This document shows positions 41,135 through 50,483 of a DNA stretch of 60,581 nucleotides, piece after piece. Source of the DNA: an uncultured Candidatus Actinomarina sp. (GTDB lineage Bacteria > Actinomycetota > Acidimicrobiia > Actinomarinales > Actinomarinaceae); contig CACJPC010000004.1 of assembly GCA_902595195.1 (NCBI GenBank), positions 1-60,581 of the forward strand, read 5' to 3'. Both the position numbers and the translations under genes were made by a program. The notes below the pieces were generated by a model. The model had not been told where the DNA came from and did not search any database. It saw nothing but the letters and a program-made list of their open reading frames with translations. Numbering within the stretch: position 1 is the stretch's first letter; each line of letters starts with the position of its first letter.

Positions 41135-43441
41135 TTAAAGCCCTTTTTCAAATTCATCCTCAAATGAAACTCTTTTTCGATTTGAAGACTTACCACCATT
41201 TTTAGGCTTTCTCTCACCTCTGTTATTTCTATTATTTGATTTGTTTCTTGGAGGCCTTCGATCATTAGATTTATTATTCCCATCACCTACAGCATCATCA
41301 GGAACTTCAAGATCTTCAACTGGTGAAAGACTTACTTTACCATTTTCAATGGAATCTACTTTGACTTTTACCTTATCTCCTACTGAAACAACAGCTTCTG
41401 TATTATTAACACGTTTTGATGAATGAAATTTTGACACATGTAATAGTCCATCTCTACCTGGCAATATATTTACAAAAGCACCATAAGTAGCAACGCTAAC
41501 AATTTCACCATCGTATTCAGCACCAACTTCAGCTTCTGGAGGATCAATAATCATCATTACCATTTCTTTACCAGCAGCTATAGCTTCTTCTTCTGTTGAA
41601 CCTAAAGTTAAAATACCATCATCATCAATTTCTACAGAACATCCTGTTTCTTCTTCAATTTTCTTGATATTCTTTCCCTTTGGACCGATAACTTCACCAA
41701 TTTTATCTTTTGGTAATTCAATAGTTTCAAGTCTTGGTGCATTACCAGAAAGACTTTCTGCAGGTTCAGCAATTGTATCCTCCATAATGTCAAGTATATG
41801 ATGTCTCGCATCCATAGCTTGATTTAATGCTTTTCTTAATACATCTGCAGGGAGACCTTCAATTTTCATATCTAATTGCAATGCAGTTATCACATTTCTT
41901 GTTCCTGCAACCTTAAAATCCATATCTCCAAGAGCATCTTCCGCACCCAATATATCCGTAAGTGTAACGTAGGTGTCATCTTTAGAAATTAATCCCATAG
42001 CAATACCTGCAACATGTTCTCTGATAGGAACACCTGCAGCCATTAGCGACAAGCTAGATGCACATACAGAAGCTTGAGAAGTAGATCCATTGGATGAAAT
42101 TGCTTCACTTACAACTCTTATGGTGTATGGAAAGTCAACTTTTGGTGGAACAACAGGTACTAATGCTTTCTCGGCTAATGCACCGTGTCCAATCTCTCTC
42201 CTCTTTGGACCTCTCATTGGATAAGCTTCTCCAGTTGAATATGGAGGGAAATTATAATGATGCATATATCTTTTTGATGTGACTGTATCAATAGTATCTA
42301 GCATTTGTTCAAGCCTTGACATACCTAAAGTTGTAACATTCAAAACCTGTGTTTCTCCTCTTAAAAATAATGAAGAACCATGAACAGTTGGAAGTAAGTT
42401 TATCTCAGCAGATATATTTCTAATATCAGTTGGGGTTCTTCCGTCTAATCTAGCACCACCACTTAAAACTCTATCCCTAACTGTGTTTTTAACGATCGAC
42501 TTAAAAGCTAATTTAATTGCTTTAGTATTGTCATCTTCTTCATCTAAGAACTTCTCTACAGCTTGCTCTTGAAGCTCACTTTGTTTTTCACTTCTTTCAG
42601 CTCTATCTGTTATAGCCATTGCTGTTTCAATATCTGAGCCAAAAGCTTCACTAATTTGTGACTTTAGTTCTTCAGAGTAATCTTCAATAATAGGCCAGTC
42701 GATCACAGGTACATCTCTCTTAGCAACTAATTCTTTTTGAGCTTCTATTAATTTCGAAATAAATTCCTTAGACATATCAATACCATCTGCAACAATATTT
42801 TCTGAAGGTGCAGCACTGCCTTCATCAATTTTGGCAAAGGCATTGTCTGTTGCACCTGCTTCAACCATTACGATGTCTATTTCACCTTTAGGATTTAAAC
42901 TTCCTGCGACAACCATATCGAATACTGAATCTTCCAATTCAGAATTTGTAGCCTGAACTACCCAGTTGTCATTGATTAAAGACATTCTTACTGCTCCAAC
43001 TGCTGACTCAAGTGGAACTCCTGCAAGTTGTAGACCTAATGATGCAGCATTAAGCGCTAAAATATCGTATTCATTTTCATTATCAACACTCAAAACTGTT
43101 GCGATAATTTGGGTTTCACATCTAAATCCATCTTTAAAGGAAGGTCGAAGTGGTCTGTCTATTAGACGACATGCTAATATAGCTTTCTCTGTTTGCCTTC
43201 CCTCTCTTCTGAAAAATCCTCCAGGAATTTTTCCAGCGGAATACATTCTCTCTTCTACATCTACTGTCAAAGGAAAAAAATCAATTCCATCTCTAACACT
43301 TTTATTAGCAACTGTTGTGACTAAAACTGTTGTGTCACCTGAAGTAACTACTACTGAACCAGGTGCTTGCAGAGCTAATTTACCTGTTTCAAATCCAATC
43401 TCTGCTTTACCAATATCAACTTTTACATTATCAATCGACAT
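41135..43441 (-). CDS. pnp: Polyribonucleotide nucleotidyltransferase (PNPase)
   Basis: 768 aa, full length. Two RNase PH-like domains, the catalytic second one containing SSNGSTSQASVCASSLSLMAAG and DILGAEDALGDMDFKVAGT; KH domain IGEVIGPKGKNIKKIEEETG and S1 domain YDGEIVSVATYGAFVNILPG. A C-terminal Arg/Asn-rich tail (RRPPRNKSNNRNNRG) is typical of actinobacteria. 3'-5' phosphorolytic RNA decay. It follows rpsO with a long hairpin in the gap, the classic rpsO-pnp order. Confidence 0.97.
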   Translation of the reverse strand: MSIDNVKVDIGKAEIGFETGKLALQAPGSVVVTSGDTTVLVTTVANKSVRDGIDFFPLTVDVEERMYSAGKIPGGFFRREGRQTEKAILACRLIDRPLRPSFKDGFRCETQIIATVLSVDNENEYDILALNAASLGLQLAGVPLESAVGAVRMSLINDNWVVQATNSELEDSVFDMVVAGSLNPKGEIDIVMVEAGATDNAFAKIDEGSAAPSENIVADGIDMSKEFISKLIEAQKELVAKRDVPVIDWPIIEDYSEELKSQISEAFGSDIETAMAITDRAERSEKQSELQEQAVEKFLDEEDDNTKAIKLAFKSIVKNTVRDRVLSGGARLDGRTPTDIRNISAEINLLPTVHGSSLFLRGETQVLNVTTLGMSRLEQMLDTIDTVTSKRYMHHYNFPPYSTGEAYPMRGPKRREIGHGALAEKALVPVVPPKVDFPYTIRVVSEAISSNGSTSQASVCASSLSLMAAGVPIREHVAGIAMGLISKDDTYVTLTDILGAEDALGDMDFKVAGTRNVITALQLDMKIEGLPADVLRKALNQAMDARHHILDIMEDTIAEPAESLSGNAPRLETIELPKDKIGEVIGPKGKNIKKIEEETGCSVEIDDDGILTLGSTEEEAIAAGKEMVMMIIDPPEAEVGAEYDGEIVSVATYGAFVNILPGRDGLLHVSKFHSSKRVNNTEAVVSVGDKVKVKVDSIENGKVSLSPVEDLEVPDDAVGDGNNKSNDRRPPRNKSNNRNNRGERKPKNGGKSSNRKRVSFEDEFEKGL

Positions 43442-43466
43442 ATAACCTCTTTCTTGACCAAGGTTA

Positions 43467-43501
43467 TTAATTGTCAGCTTTCAATAAAAGCTCTCAATTA
43501 A
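43467..43501 (-). promoter_or_regulatory. Long hairpin in the rpsO-pnp gap (possible pnp leader / processing site)
   Basis: TTAATTG, 2-base internal loop, AGCTTT, loop CAATA, AAAGCT, 2-base internal loop, CAATTAA: a 13-bp two-part stem of about 35 nt. Its place is that of the E. coli pnp leader hairpin cut by RNase III during autoregulation. No U tract on the minus strand follows, so it is not a standard terminator. Confidence 0.6.
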
Positions 43502-43519
43502 CAACGCAAGGTCTATTTT

Positions 43520-43777
43520 TTATCTTCTTAAGCCAAGTTTTTCTATAATATCACGATATCTTTGAACATCCTGGTTTTGTAAATATTGAAGAAGTCTTTT
43601 TCTTTTACCAACAAGCATTAATAATCCTCTTCTTGTGTGGTGGTCTTTTTTATGTGTTTTCAAATGATCTGTTAAATGATCGATTCTATTACTCAATAAA
43701 GCAACCTGAACTTCAGCAGAACCAGTATCTGTATCGGATTTACCGTATTCTTTTATAATTTCTTGCTTTGTTTTCAT
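43520..43777 (-). CDS. rpsO: 30S ribosomal protein S15
   Basis: 85 aa, close to the usual 88-89. [50 protein letters not shown] is the S15 signature. Binds 16S rRNA helices 20-22 early in 30S assembly. Preceded by ribF and followed by pnp. A TATTAT element 5 nt before the ATG could serve as its own promoter within the operon. Confidence 0.97.
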   Translation of the reverse strand: MKTKQEIIKEYGKSDTDTGSAEVQVALLSNRIDHLTDHLKTHKKDHHTRRGLLMLVGKRKRLLQYLQNQDVQRYRDIIEKLGLRR

Positions 43778-43819
43778 TCGAGATAATAATAGTAGCTGCT
43801 ATATCTAATGTGAGATTAT

Positions 43820-44713
43820 TTAATTTTTATTAATATCTTCAATATCTTTTGATATTTGTTGAGTTAATTCATCAATACTTGAGAATTTTATTTCATCTCT
43901 TATAAATTTTTTAAAATGTACAGTTAAATCAGCACCGTAAATATCGTCATTAAAATCAAAAATATGTACTTCTAAACTTTTCTTGGCACCTTCAGATACA
44001 GTAGGTTTATATCCAATATTCATAATTCCTTGATAAAGATTGCCATTTAAGAGCACTTCTACTTTGTATACGCCATTTTTAGGTATTTGAATATTCTTAT
44101 CAATGTTCAAATTTGCAGTAGGAAATCCAATCTGAGAACCTCTTTGATCACCTTTGATAACGGTACCGCTTAATGAATATTCATAACCCAAAGCTTCATT
44201 AGCCTGTTCAACAAAACCTTCACTCAAAAATGACTTAATTAAGGTTGAAGATATTTTTTCATTGTTGTGCTCATAATCTTCAATAGTATGTACAGAATCT
44301 TCCCCAAAGTATTTGACTAAGTAATCTACATCACCCTCACGGTTTGCACCAAATTTAAAATCATTACCTACATAAATATTTTTAGCTTTCATATTGTTTT
44401 GTAACATCTCGCAAAAAGTTTTAGGTGAAAACTTCATTACATGTTCAAAATTAATAAAAAGTAAATTACTAGGTTCAAATTTCTTGAATAATTCAATCTT
44501 CTCATTATTGGTTGTAAGTAACATATGTTCATTATTGAAGTATTTTTTTGGAAGTGTATCAAAAGTAACTATTTGAAATAAATTACTTGATTCTTTTGTA
44601 TATTTTAATAGTTCCTGATGACCTAAATGTACCCCATCAAATCCACCGATACACACAGCTGGAATATCATCATCAATATAATTGTCGGAAGTAAAATTTT
44701 CATATATTCTCAT
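43820..44713 (-). CDS. ribF: Bifunctional riboflavin kinase/FAD synthetase
   Basis: 297 aa, full length. N-terminal FMN adenylyltransferase domain with GGFDGVHLGHQ and ISSTLIKSFLSEG; C-terminal flavokinase domain with GDQRGSQIGFPTANL and GVYKVEVLLNG. Makes FMN then FAD, here serving the window's many flavoproteins. The start overlaps the truB stop by four bases. Confidence 0.96.
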   Translation of the reverse strand: MRIYENFTSDNYIDDDIPAVCIGGFDGVHLGHQELLKYTKESSNLFQIVTFDTLPKKYFNNEHMLLTTNNEKIELFKKFEPSNLLFINFEHVMKFSPKTFCEMLQNNMKAKNIYVGNDFKFGANREGDVDYLVKYFGEDSVHTIEDYEHNNEKISSTLIKSFLSEGFVEQANEALGYEYSLSGTVIKGDQRGSQIGFPTANLNIDKNIQIPKNGVYKVEVLLNGNLYQGIMNIGYKPTVSEGAKKSLEVHIFDFNDDIYGADLTVHFKKFIRDEIKFSSIDELTQQISKDIEDINKN

Positions 44714-45591
44714 ACGAGTACTTTATCTGGTTTGTAATATTTCTCATTAAAAGGTTTATAAATTGCCACAATATTGTTCTCGATAGATATTATATAATTT
44801 TCTTCATTTGAAAACATATTTCTAGGTAGAAGTTGACCATTCCTTATTGTTTCAATCATTTCAACATCTAGATCAATTTTGGGTAAATTTATAACCTCTG
44901 CCCAATCTAATGACATTATTGTTGAATTATGATTTAATGATTCAACATTTGTATTTAGACTTTTATGATTAATATTTAAACTACCAATAGCTGTTCTTGT
45001 GAGAGTTTCTACTATTGCATGAGTATTTACGTATTCACCTAATTGTTGAACAATACTTCTGATATATGTTCCCTTACTTACTGTTATCTCAAAAATAACT
45101 TTATTTTCATTTACTTCTAACAATTCAGTACTTTCAACAAATATTGTTCTATCAGGGATTTCTACATCTTGATTTTGGCGTGCATATTTGTATAATCGTT
45201 TCCCTTTTACTTTTATTGCTGAATAAATTGGTGGAGTCTGGGTAGACTCACCAACCAAATTAGTAAGAAATTCTTGTATTTGAGTCTGTAGCTGGTGTGC
45301 ATTTATATCATCATGTTTTGTAATTTCTGAGTCTACGTCAAGAGTTGGAGAAGAGTAGCCCAGCATTGCAATTACTTTATATGTTTTATTTGTGTTGCTT
45401 ATGTAATCAAATAATTTTGTATAACCATTGGTAGCAAGAAGCATTAAACCGTCAGCGTTTGGATCTAAGGTGCCTGAATGGCCTACTTTTTTAAATTTAA
45501 AATTTTTTTTTAATTTGGTACACAGATCCTGAGAGGTCCATGTTTTTGGTTTGACTAGTAAATAAAAGTTAGATTTGTGAATTAATTGCAT
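44710..45591 (-). CDS. truB: tRNA pseudouridine(55) synthase
   Basis: 293 aa. The catalytic aspartate lies in GHSGTLDPNADGLM; LVKPKTWTS at the N-terminus, PPIYSAIKVKGKRLYKYAR and VSKGTYIRSIVQQLG complete the TruB motifs. Isomerises U55 in the T loop. Its start overlaps the end of nrnA by 23 bases. Confidence 0.96.
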   Translation of the reverse strand: MQLIHKSNFYLLVKPKTWTSQDLCTKLKKNFKFKKVGHSGTLDPNADGLMLLATNGYTKLFDYISNTNKTYKVIAMLGYSSPTLDVDSEITKHDDINAHQLQTQIQEFLTNLVGESTQTPPIYSAIKVKGKRLYKYARQNQDVEIPDRTIFVESTELLEVNENKVIFEITVSKGTYIRSIVQQLGEYVNTHAIVETLTRTAIGSLNINHKSLNTNVESLNHNSTIMSLDWAEVINLPKIDLDVEMIETIRNGQLLPRNMFSNEENYIISIENNIVAIYKPFNEKYYKPDKVLV

Positions 45592-46510
45592 TCTTTACTT
45601 TATTTTTTATTTCTTCCATACTTAAATTTGTAGAAAATCCAGAAGCTGCTTTGTGTCCTCCACCACCAAATAAAGAAGCGATCTGTTGAACATCTAATTC
45701 ATTGCGAGACCTTAAACTCCCTTTAAATGATTTATCTTGCTGTTCTTTTAGTAATAAAGCTATATTTGATTCTTTTACCAATCTAATAGAGTCAATTAAA
45801 AAGTCTGTTTCAGAGGAATCAATATTGTAATTTTGATAATCTTCTTGTAAAACATACGATACAACCAATTCTTCATCTTCATATAATTCAATCCTGTTTA
45901 ACACTTCACTTTGTAGCTTTATTGCATTCAATGGAATAGACCCGTAAATATTATCACTAATACTGGTAAGTTCAGCACCACTTAACATTAGTTTTGAGGC
46001 AATTTCAAATACTTCATTGTCTGTATTTGAATATTGAAATCTACCTGTATCTGTAATTAATCCTGTCATAAGACAGTTAGCTATATTCTTATCAATAGCT
46101 ATCTTTGCAGACAGAATTTCTCTGAACAGTACTTGTGTAGTGCTAGCAGCATTAGAGTCAATAACTTGAATATCACCAAAAGATGGATTGATGTGATGAT
46201 CTACTACAATGACTCTCGCAGAATTTAATGCTATCTCTTCTAAATCCCCAAGCCTTTCTGAGTTTCCACAATCAAAAACATAAACGTTGTCATAATTTTT
46301 TTTTGGACTATCAAGAATCAAATCAATAGGTAAATGATTTAAATTAGAAGGCACATTACCTTTCATATCAAAAGAAACGTCTGATTCTACTCCCTTACTA
46401 TCAAGTATCAATTTGAATGCTAAAGCAGAACCTAAAGCATCACCATCAGGATTGATATGACCTGTAATTAAATTAGAAGAATTTTTTAAATCTTTAAAAA
46501 GATCACTCAT
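45569..46510 (-). CDS. nrnA: DHH/DHHA1 phosphoesterase, NrnA-like oligoribonuclease/pAp phosphatase
   Basis: About 313 aa. TGHINPDGDALGSALA, VFDCG, VVDHHINPSFG and the DHHA1 motif GGGGHKAASGF. Degrades nanoRNA and 3'-phosphoadenosine 5'-phosphate. The track's start adds six codons; the ATG at 46510 (MSDLFKDL) overlaps the rbfA stop by eight bases and is preferred. Its position between rbfA and truB is standard for actinobacteria and firmicutes. Confidence 0.92.
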   Translation of the reverse strand: MSDLFKDLKNSSNLITGHINPDGDALGSALAFKLILDSKGVESDVSFDMKGNVPSNLNHLPIDLILDSPKKNYDNVYVFDCGNSERLGDLEEIALNSARVIVVDHHINPSFGDIQVIDSNAASTTQVLFREILSAKIAIDKNIANCLMTGLITDTGRFQYSNTDNEVFEIASKLMLSGAELTSISDNIYGSIPLNAIKLQSEVLNRIELYEDEELVVSYVLQEDYQNYNIDSSETDFLIDSIRLVKESNIALLLKEQQDKSFKGSLRSRNELDVQQIASLFGGGGHKAASGFSTNLSMEEIKNKVKNAINSQI

Positions 46511-46853
46511 TGTCTTTAGTCCTATCAATTAGTTCGTTTATTCTTTGTACATTATTAAATGTATTATCTACTTCAAAAATAATTTTAGGAACATTTCTTG
46601 TTGTCATTTCTCTTCCCAATACTTTCTGAATCTTTATTCTATTTTTTTCGAGTGAATTTTTTAATGATCCTTCATTTCCATCTAATGTAGAAACAAAAAC
46701 CATTGATTTCTTAAGATCTGGAGATGTTGAAACATGTGTGATTGTTGCTTTATTAAGTATTGGATCAGAACTTCTTAAGAGTGCACTTGAAATGATTTTT
46801 TGAATGAGAGGATTGATTCTGTTTATTCTTCCACCACGTGTTTGATTACTCAT
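46503..46853 (-). CDS. rbfA: Ribosome-binding factor A
   Basis: 116 aa, usual length. KH-like fold with INPLIQKIISSALLRSSDP, ITHVSTSPDLKKSMVFVSTL and the C-terminal RNVPKIIFEVDNTFNNVQRINELID motif. Late-stage 30S maturation factor, cold-shock related. Nine bases after infB. Confidence 0.95.
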   Translation of the reverse strand: MSNQTRGGRINRINPLIQKIISSALLRSSDPILNKATITHVSTSPDLKKSMVFVSTLDGNEGSLKNSLEKNRIKIQKVLGREMTTRNVPKIIFEVDNTFNNVQRINELIDRTKDNE

Positions 46854-46862
46854 TGTTAGCTT

Positions 46863-48872
46863 CTAGACTTCTACTTCTCCAAGTATCTCAATTGTATCGC
46901 CTTCTTTTATATCTTTATAATCAGATAAACCAATACCACATTCAAGACCTTCGTTGACAACTTCAACATTGTCTTTAAACCTTCTAAGTGAGACTATGGT
47001 TCCTTCATATATAACAACACCATCTCTAAGCAAGCGTGCTTTTGCATCAAGTTCTACTTTACCTTCAGAAACTATTGAACCAGCAACCACGCCAACTTTC
47101 GGAGCACGGAAAGTAGTTTTAACATCAACCATTCCGATAATTGCTTCTTCAGTTTTAATAGTCATTTGGCCAAGTACTGCTTCAGCGATATCATCTAACA
47201 ATTCATAAATGATATTATACGTTCTTACGTCTATTCCCTTACTTTGAGCCATATTCCTGGCCTGACTATCAGGTCTTACATTAAAACCAATAATTAAAGA
47301 CTCTGTAGCACTAGCTAAATCTACGTCGGATAAAACAATTCCCCCTACAGCTGAATGAACAACTTGGATGTTTACATCATCAGTTGCTAACTTGTTTATA
47401 CCATCTTTAATAGCTTCAACTGAACCATTAGTGTCAGCTTTTAATATTACATTTACTGTATTTAACTCGCCTTCCTGTAAGAGCTTCATCATATCGCTAA
47501 CTCGAGTCTCAACTGAAAATGATGAGTTGTCATGTTCTTTTAATTTAGTTTTGTTTTCTTCAGCTTTTGCCTTGGCATCTTTTTGATTTTTAACAGCAAC
47601 AAATTGGTCACCAGCAGTTGGTGATTCATCCCATCCTATAATATCTATTGGAGATCCCGGCTCTATAGACTTTACTGTTTTATTATTGTGATCAAACATT
47701 GATTTCACTCTGCAGAATGCTTGTCCAGCATAAAGAAAATCACCCTGTTTTAGAGTGCCTCTTGTGACTATGACTGTAGCTACATTTCCTCTACCAACTT
47801 CCATTCGTGATTCAACAATATACCCAGAAGCATTTGTATTAAAATTTGCTTTTAGTTCTTCTATTTCTGCTACAAGTGCAAGTGTTTCAAGCAGATCATC
47901 AACTCCATCACCTTTAAGTGCAGATACTTCAACTACAGGAGTGTCTCCACCTAAATCTTCAGAAATTACTTCATATTTTGTAAGCTCAGCTTTAATCATT
48001 GACGGATTGGCCTCAGGTAGGTCACACTTATTTATGGCAACAACTATTGGTACGTTTGCAGCTTTTGAGTGGTTAATTGCTTCAATTGTTTGTGGCATTA
48101 CTCCATCATCTGCAGCAACAACCAAGACAACTATATCCGTAACGTTTGCTCCTCTAGCTCTCATTTGTGTAAATGCTTCGTGACCAGGTGTATCAATAAA
48201 AGTTATTCCTGATTCTCCTACGTCTACTTTGTAAGCACCTACGTGCTGTGTAATACCTCCTGCTTCACCGTCTGCAACTTTTTCATTTCTTATATAATCC
48301 AATAAGCTAGTTTTTCCATGGTCAACATGACCCATAACAGTAATTATTGGCGCTCTTAAATTTAATTTATCTGGATCGTCTTCAAATTCTTGAAATTCAA
48401 TAATATCTTCTCTTGAAATTGTTATTTCATCTATTAAATCAGGAATAAGATTGTATTTTTCAAAAAGCTTTTCTATATCGCTATCTTCTAATGGTGTATC
48501 AATAGCTTTCATAATTCCCAATCCCATCAAATCACCGACAATTTGCGTAGCATCAACATCTATAAGAGAACTAATTTTTTCTGGAGATGAATTCCTAGAA
48601 ATCTCTATAATTTGAACATCATCTTCAGGAACTTCTTCAACTTCTGTTATTGACGCATCCTGAATTGTCTCTTCTTGTTCTTGGACAACTTCAGACTCAG
48701 ACTCAGGTTCATCTTCTGGTAATAAAGCTAACTTAAGTAGTTCCTCTTCTTCCTCAGTTAAACCAGATGATGCTGTTTTAACCTCAAAACCTAACTCTTT
48801 TGCATGAAAAAGTACATCTGCTGAAGCAATATCCAACTCCTTGGCGATTTGATGAATTCGCTTTTTTGCCAT
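46863..48872 (-). CDS. infB: Translation initiation factor IF-2
   Basis: 669 aa, short compared with most actinobacterial IF-2 proteins because the N-terminal extension is trimmed to about 170 residues, acidic and Glu-rich. IF2_N helix-turn (RIHQIAKELDIASADVLFHAKELG), G1 GHVDHGKTS around residue 185, G3 DTPGHEAF, G4 NKCD, then domains II-IV. It carries initiator tRNA to the 30S subunit. It starts directly on the base after the nusA stop. Confidence 0.97.
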   Translation of the reverse strand: MAKKRIHQIAKELDIASADVLFHAKELGFEVKTASSGLTEEEEELLKLALLPEDEPESESEVVQEQEETIQDASITEVEEVPEDDVQIIEISRNSSPEKISSLIDVDATQIVGDLMGLGIMKAIDTPLEDSDIEKLFEKYNLIPDLIDEITISREDIIEFQEFEDDPDKLNLRAPIITVMGHVDHGKTSLLDYIRNEKVADGEAGGITQHVGAYKVDVGESGITFIDTPGHEAFTQMRARGANVTDIVVLVVAADDGVMPQTIEAINHSKAANVPIVVAINKCDLPEANPSMIKAELTKYEVISEDLGGDTPVVEVSALKGDGVDDLLETLALVAEIEELKANFNTNASGYIVESRMEVGRGNVATVIVTRGTLKQGDFLYAGQAFCRVKSMFDHNNKTVKSIEPGSPIDIIGWDESPTAGDQFVAVKNQKDAKAKAEENKTKLKEHDNSSFSVETRVSDMMKLLQEGELNTVNVILKADTNGSVEAIKDGINKLATDDVNIQVVHSAVGGIVLSDVDLASATESLIIGFNVRPDSQARNMAQSKGIDVRTYNIIYELLDDIAEAVLGQMTIKTEEAIIGMVDVKTTFRAPKVGVVAGSIVSEGKVELDAKARLLRDGVVIYEGTIVSLRRFKDNVEVVNEGLECGIGLSDYKDIKEGDTIEILGEVEV

Positions 48873-49904
48873 TTACTCTTCCTCGTTTTTAGCTTCTTCT
48901 GTTTCCTCTATGTCTTCTTGGGGTGAATCTCCTAAGCCTTCTATGTCAATTTTATAACCCGTTAATTTTGCAGCTAATCTTGCATTCTGGCCTTCTTTAC
49001 CAATAGCAAGTGAAAGTTGGCTGTCTTTGACAACAACTCTCGCTGACTTTAAATCTTCATCAATTTCAACTTCATCAATATCTGCTGGACCTAATGCTTC
49101 CTTTATAAATCGAACTTTATCTTCTCTCCATTCAACAACATCAAGTTTCTCTCCTCTTAACTCGTTTACAATTTGTCTAACTCTATTACCTCTTGATCCC
49201 ACACAAGCTCCTTTAGGATCAACATTTGGATCATTAGAAAATACAGCAATTTTTGTTCGACTACCTGGTTCTCTAGCAATTGCTCTTAATTCAACTGTTC
49301 CATCTGTCAATTCAGGAACTTCCAGTTCAAGCATTCTTTGTACAAATTCTGCTCTACTCCTACTAACAATGATAGGTACTCCTTTAGCATCTTCTCTTAC
49401 CTCTGTGATCAGTGCTTTGACCCTATTGCCTCTCTCAAGTCTCTCGAAGGGCACCCTTTCACCAGCAGGTATTACTGCTTCAGCATCTTGAAGATCGAGT
49501 ATTGTCTGATTAAATCTTGGATCAAATTGAGTTACTATACCAGTGACAAGCTCTCCTTCTCTTCCAATATAAGCATCAAGGACTGTAGCTCGTTTTGCAT
49601 CTCTAATTTTTGTTGTCATCATTTGCTTAAAGGATTGTGCGGCAATTCTCCCAAACTCGTCTTCATCTAACTCAACTTTCCACTCTTCAATGACATTTCC
49701 TTCATTGTCTAATTCTTGTGCATAAATAAGAACTTCTCCTGAATCTGGATTTAATGTAACTCGAGCTTCTTCAGCAGCTCCAGGTATTCTCATATAAGCT
49801 GACCTAAATGCTGAAACTAATGCTTCATACATGCTTTCAACAGCTACACCTTTTTCTAGTGCTAATGCCTCTATTGCTTGTTTGCTCTCATTACCTAATT
49901 TCAT
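48873..49904 (-). CDS. nusA: Transcription termination/antitermination protein NusA
   Basis: 343 aa: N-terminal RNAP-binding domain (LALEKGVAVESMYEALVSAFRSAY), S1 domain (GREGELVTGIVTQFDPRFNQTILDL) and two KH domains (GACVGSRGNRVRQIVNELRGEKLDVVEW; AIGKEGQNARLAAKLTGYKIDI). No C-terminal AR repeats, as usual outside proteobacteria. Acidic tail (EDIEETEEAKNEEE). Lies between rimP and infB in the conserved order. Confidence 0.97.
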   Translation of the reverse strand: MKLGNESKQAIEALALEKGVAVESMYEALVSAFRSAYMRIPGAAEEARVTLNPDSGEVLIYAQELDNEGNVIEEWKVELDEDEFGRIAAQSFKQMMTTKIRDAKRATVLDAYIGREGELVTGIVTQFDPRFNQTILDLQDAEAVIPAGERVPFERLERGNRVKALITEVREDAKGVPIIVSRSRAEFVQRMLELEVPELTDGTVELRAIAREPGSRTKIAVFSNDPNVDPKGACVGSRGNRVRQIVNELRGEKLDVVEWREDKVRFIKEALGPADIDEVEIDEDLKSARVVVKDSQLSLAIGKEGQNARLAAKLTGYKIDIEGLGDSPQEDIEETEEAKNEEE

Positions 49905-49906
49905 TT

Positions 49907-50380
49907 TTATCCTTTTACTTTTTCTTTAAATTGCTTAAATTCAATTTTTGCACTTTTAATATTAGAAAAATTGATTACTACCTCTACTGAGTTAACAATT
50001 AATTTGATGTCTTGTTCGTTAGACGATTCAATATAACCTTCTAATACATATTCATCTTCTATAGGTTCAAATAATTTAATTTTTACTAATTCACCCAAAG
50101 CTAATTCAAAATGCCTGTTTGTTTTTAGTTTTCTTTCAATCCCTGGACTTGAAACAATCATTTCATATGAACCTTTTTCAATACCCATATTTTCGAGTAG
50201 TCTTTGAAATTGTTTATTTAATCTTGAAGTTAAATCAATGTCAATTTCATTATCACTAACTATATAAACTTCAACTCTTGAAATAGAAGGATAATCTACA
50301 ATATTTAGGTCATAAAGTTCAAGATTTTCTTCACTTAGATATAGATCGAAAGCCTCTAAGATTTCTTTTTCAGAAACCAT
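49907..50380 (-). CDS. rimP: Ribosome maturation factor RimP
   Basis: 157 aa. RimP N-domain (LELYDLNIVDYPSISRVEVYIVSD) and the SSPGIERKLKTNRHFELALGELVKIKLFEP motif of the C-domain. First gene of the rimP-nusA-infB-rbfA-nrnA-truB-ribF-rpsO-pnp operon. The track's start lies four codons upstream and contains the GGAGG itself; the ATG at 50380 lies correctly spaced after it and is the real start. Confidence 0.93.
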   Translation of the reverse strand: MVSEKEILEAFDLYLSEENLELYDLNIVDYPSISRVEVYIVSDNEIDIDLTSRLNKQFQRLLENMGIEKGSYEMIVSSPGIERKLKTNRHFELALGELVKIKLFEPIEDEYVLEGYIESSNEQDIKLIVNSVEVVINFSNIKSAKIEFKQFKEKVKG

Positions 50381-50396
50381 ATAAACCTCCATTCAT

Positions 50397-50420
50397 AAAA
50401 AAAGCGGGCTTGAAACCCAC
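50397..50420 (-). terminator. Intrinsic terminator between proS and rimP
   Basis: On the minus strand GTGGG-TTTCAAG-CCCGC is followed by seven T. It separates the upstream rpsB...proS unit from the rimP-pnp operon. The terminator ends only about 16 nt before the rimP start, so the rimP promoter must lie upstream of or within it, in the 60-nt gap after proS, or read-through is used. Confidence 0.75.
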
Positions 50421-50483
50421 TATACATAGTTAAATTGTCTCTGATTAATTGTAACAAACATTGGAGTTTATTTAAAGCCTTTT

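Noticed and set aside
42966-43445. 159-aa plus-strand ORF within pnp
   Set aside because: Antisense shadow of pnp with no recognisable domain.
47755-48183. 142-aa plus-strand ORF within infB
   Set aside because: Antisense shadow of infB, Ser/Thr-rich low-complexity translation typical of reverse frames; no promoter or motif.
49027-49491. 154-aa plus-strand ORF within nusA
   Set aside because: Antisense shadow of the KH and S1 coding region.
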